Part shown: positions 6,179 through 7,476 of the stretch, piece after piece
How the letters are laid out: each line of letters starts with the position of its first letter
Numbering within the stretch: position 1 is the first letter of the stretch
Made by a program: the position numbers and the translations under genes
Notes under the pieces: model-generated
Seen by the model: the letters and a program-made list of their open reading frames with translations, nothing else
Told to the model about the DNA's origin: nothing
Databases searched by the model: none
Origin: Chloroflexota bacterium
GTDB taxonomy: Bacteria > Chloroflexota > Dehalococcoidia > GIF9 > UBA5629
Length of the DNA stretch: 7,476 nt
Direction: 5' to 3'
Assembly (NCBI GenBank): GCA_026389695.1
Contig: JAPLHI010000104.1
Span: forward strand, 1 to 7,476

Positions 6179-6207
6179 TTGACAGTAGCTTCATCTCGTT
6201 GTAGTGT
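6179..6207 (+). promoter_or_regulatory. possible promoter of the second zinc-ribbon/Fn3 gene
   Basis: A perfect TTGACA (6179-6184) lies 17 bp before TAGTGT (6202-6207), a weak -10. GATAAT (6209-6214) is a better -10 but is 24 bp from the -35. The 154-bp gap after the thioredoxin gene suggests separate transcription. The gap otherwise shows no gene and no clear terminator. Confidence 0.35.
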
Positions 6208-6297
6208 AGATAATGAATGATATATGTTACCATCTATATAAGTTGCTTCAAGCGCGAATTTGTCCTGTCAGGCAAACTCCTTCCTTATATCAAATTT

Positions 6298-6302
6298 AGG
6301 AG
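6298..6302 (+). promoter_or_regulatory. ribosome binding site deciding the GTG 6311 start
   Basis: AGGAG lies exactly 8 nt before GTG 6311. The frame is open back to a TAA at 6239-6241 and an in-frame TTG exists at 6260, but that would add residues without zinc-ribbon character and has no such site. Confidence 0.75.
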
Positions 6303-6310
6303 TTACTAAA

Positions 6311-7476
6311 GTGGGAGCCCACTATATTTGTAAATGCGGCAAACCGATGGCGTCACAAGTATCAAGATGCCCGGATTGTGGCTATCTTGGGCCGCACCGG
6401 TTTGTTAGTAAACCTGAAGATGTTAATGGCTCATCCGACGATTCACCACAGGTAAAAAAGGCCGGCCCGATTCGAAGGGATGACTTCAATTTGGATGCGT
6501 CCGATAAAGGGCTGTCATTAAGACACGGAACCGAAAGGTTTACCGGGCTCGATTCTGACGCTCCAATTGAGTTTTCTCATCCTGCGCGCGGTAGTAAAGA
6601 CAGGCGGGAGGTTCCCTTCAATATCCGTCAGAGTAATGAGGCGCTGGATGCCGCTTTAAATATAAGCAAAACAGAAAGGAAAGAGTTCCGAAAAGGACGG
6701 GATAAAGCAGACGAACTCGACTATGTCGATGAGTCCGATGAAAAATATGACAGCGAATACGATGAAAGTGAAGATGAAAGACAGGGCAGAGTGGGTACCG
6801 GAAAGGTCTCCACTGCCATAGTAAGAACACAAACACCTTCCGTCAATACTCCTCCACAGACGCAATCACCGTCCGACGGATCTACATCGAATATAATACA
6901 GCCGGCGCCGGCGACAGCAATACCACCCACCACCTCCTCTCCACAGACCGGCAAAACGCCGCCCGTTATCACCGGCCCCACGATCACTGACATTACCGAA
7001 CACAGCGCCACGGTTACCTGGAATATTAGCGAACCTTGCGTGGGTAATCTATTTTATAGAATTGATGGCGTCCCACGTATTCAACGTAAGATCGAAAATT
7101 TATCGTCTTTCCATACGGAAAACCTCACCGATTTGGAAAGCGGTAAAACATACTTAGTAACAATTGAAAGCTGGAATAGCGATAATATTGTGAGCGAAAA
7201 GAAGGAAAAGTCCTTCCAGACATTAGCCTCCGCTGCCGATACGACGCCGCCTCAATTAGTCGGCCAACCTGATACAGCGGTTAGCGATGCTACGGCCACC
7301 ATTACCTGGAAAACGGGCGAAAAATCCACTTCAGTAATTAAATACGGCCCGAGCACGGGATACGAATTCACATCATCCGAAGACCGCGAGCTGCGCACTG
7401 AACACAGTATTTATATTTCCGCTCTTTCACCCTCCACTACCTACCATTTCCAGGTGATCTCCAAAGATGCGGCAGG
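6311..7476 (+). CDS. zinc-ribbon protein with acidic linker and Fn3-like domains, 3' truncated by window
   Basis: The frame is open from GTG 6311 to the window edge: 388 full codons, no stop. The N-terminus has a zinc ribbon, C7-K-C9 ... C20-P-D-C23 (CKCGKPMASQVSRCPDCG). Residues about 30-215 are polar and probably disordered. They include a strongly acidic patch (DELDYVDESDEKYDSEYDE, 134-152) and a Pro/Thr/Ser/Gln-rich stretch (173-217). Two fibronectin III-like domains follow, about 217-305 (HSATVTWNISEP) and 312 onward (ATITWKTGEKSTSVIKYG, LSPSTTYHFQVISKDAAG). The second closely resembles the Fn3 domains of the preceding gene, so the two are probably diverged paralogues. No transmembrane helix or signal peptide is seen in the visible part; an anchor could lie beyond the window. 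I do not recognise a named family, and the function is unknown. Confidence 0.85.
   Translation, partial: MGAHYICKCGKPMASQVSRCPDCGYLGPHRFVSKPEDVNGSSDDSPQVKKAGPIRRDDFNLDASDKGLSLRHGTERFTGLDSDAPIEFSHPARGSKDRREVPFNIRQSNEALDAALNISKTERKEFRKGRDKADELDYVDESDEKYDSEYDESEDERQGRVGTGKVSTAIVRTQTPSVNTPPQTQSPSDGSTSNIIQPAPATAIPPTTSSPQTGKTPPVITGPTITDITEHSATVTWNISEPCVGNLFYRIDGVPRIQRKIENLSSFHTENLTDLESGKTYLVTIESWNSDNIVSEKKEKSFQTLASAADTTPPQLVGQPDTAVSDATATITWKTGEKSTSVIKYGPSTGYEFTSSEDRELRTEHSIYISALSPSTTYHFQVISKDAA

Noticed and set aside
6656..6865. Minus-strand frame with a very hydrophobic, membrane-like translation
   Set aside because: It is the antisense of the acidic Asp/Glu/Tyr-rich linker of the plus-strand gene. 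GAT/GAA-type codons read backwards as hydrophobic residues. There is no ribosome binding site.

Overview
The window looks like bacterial chromosome of moderate GC content, most likely from the phylum Chloroflexota and perhaps class Dehalococcoidia. That placement is an inference. It rests on the stand-alone BioD-like/DRTGG protein (a form I associate with that phylum), the GGTENNAEY variant of the GreA tip, and membrane-anchored zinc-ribbon/fibronectin-type proteins beside housekeeping genes. No 16S or other phylogenetic anchor is present. I see no tRNA, CRISPR array, transposon or phage gene.

Layout. (1) A minus-strand gene (40-1092) encodes a 350-residue P-loop/BioD-like protein with a C-terminal DRTGG domain. 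(2) A compact divergent promoter region (1093-1240) has an extended -10 promoter for the minus gene and a near-consensus TTTACA-17-TATAAT promoter facing right. The rightward transcript would meet a 9-bp hairpin with a T6 tract about 15 nt after its predicted start, still upstream of greA. This is a strong candidate for an attenuator or a terminated leader RNA. (3) A tight plus-strand operon follows: greA, lysS (5 nt gap) and serS (14 nt gap), coding for transcript cleavage and two class II aminoacyl-tRNA synthetases. GreA lacks both acidic residues that catalyse cleavage in the E. coli protein.

(4) After serS comes an AT-rich 174-bp spacer with overlapping promoter elements enclosed by a 12-bp inverted repeat. 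It leads into an unusual envelope gene: N-terminal four-cysteine zinc ribbon, charged linker, one transmembrane helix, two fibronectin III-like domains and a C-terminal TlpA/AhpC-type thioredoxin domain with a CPDC motif. In this sequence the zinc ribbon and the rest are in different frames, offset by one base near an A4 run. They are best read as one 494-residue protein split by a frameshift, either real or a sequencing error. (5) A second gene of related design (zinc ribbon, long polar and acidic linker, at least two fibronectin III-like domains) starts at GTG 6311 and runs off the right edge. It has no transmembrane helix in its visible 388 residues.

How it fits together: greA-lysS-serS is a housekeeping information-processing unit. 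The two zinc-ribbon/Fn3 genes appear to be a separately promoted, divergent pair of envelope proteins. The first could link a cytoplasmic zinc ribbon to extracytoplasmic thiol-disulfide chemistry; the function of the pair is unknown. This pair is the most novel part of the window.
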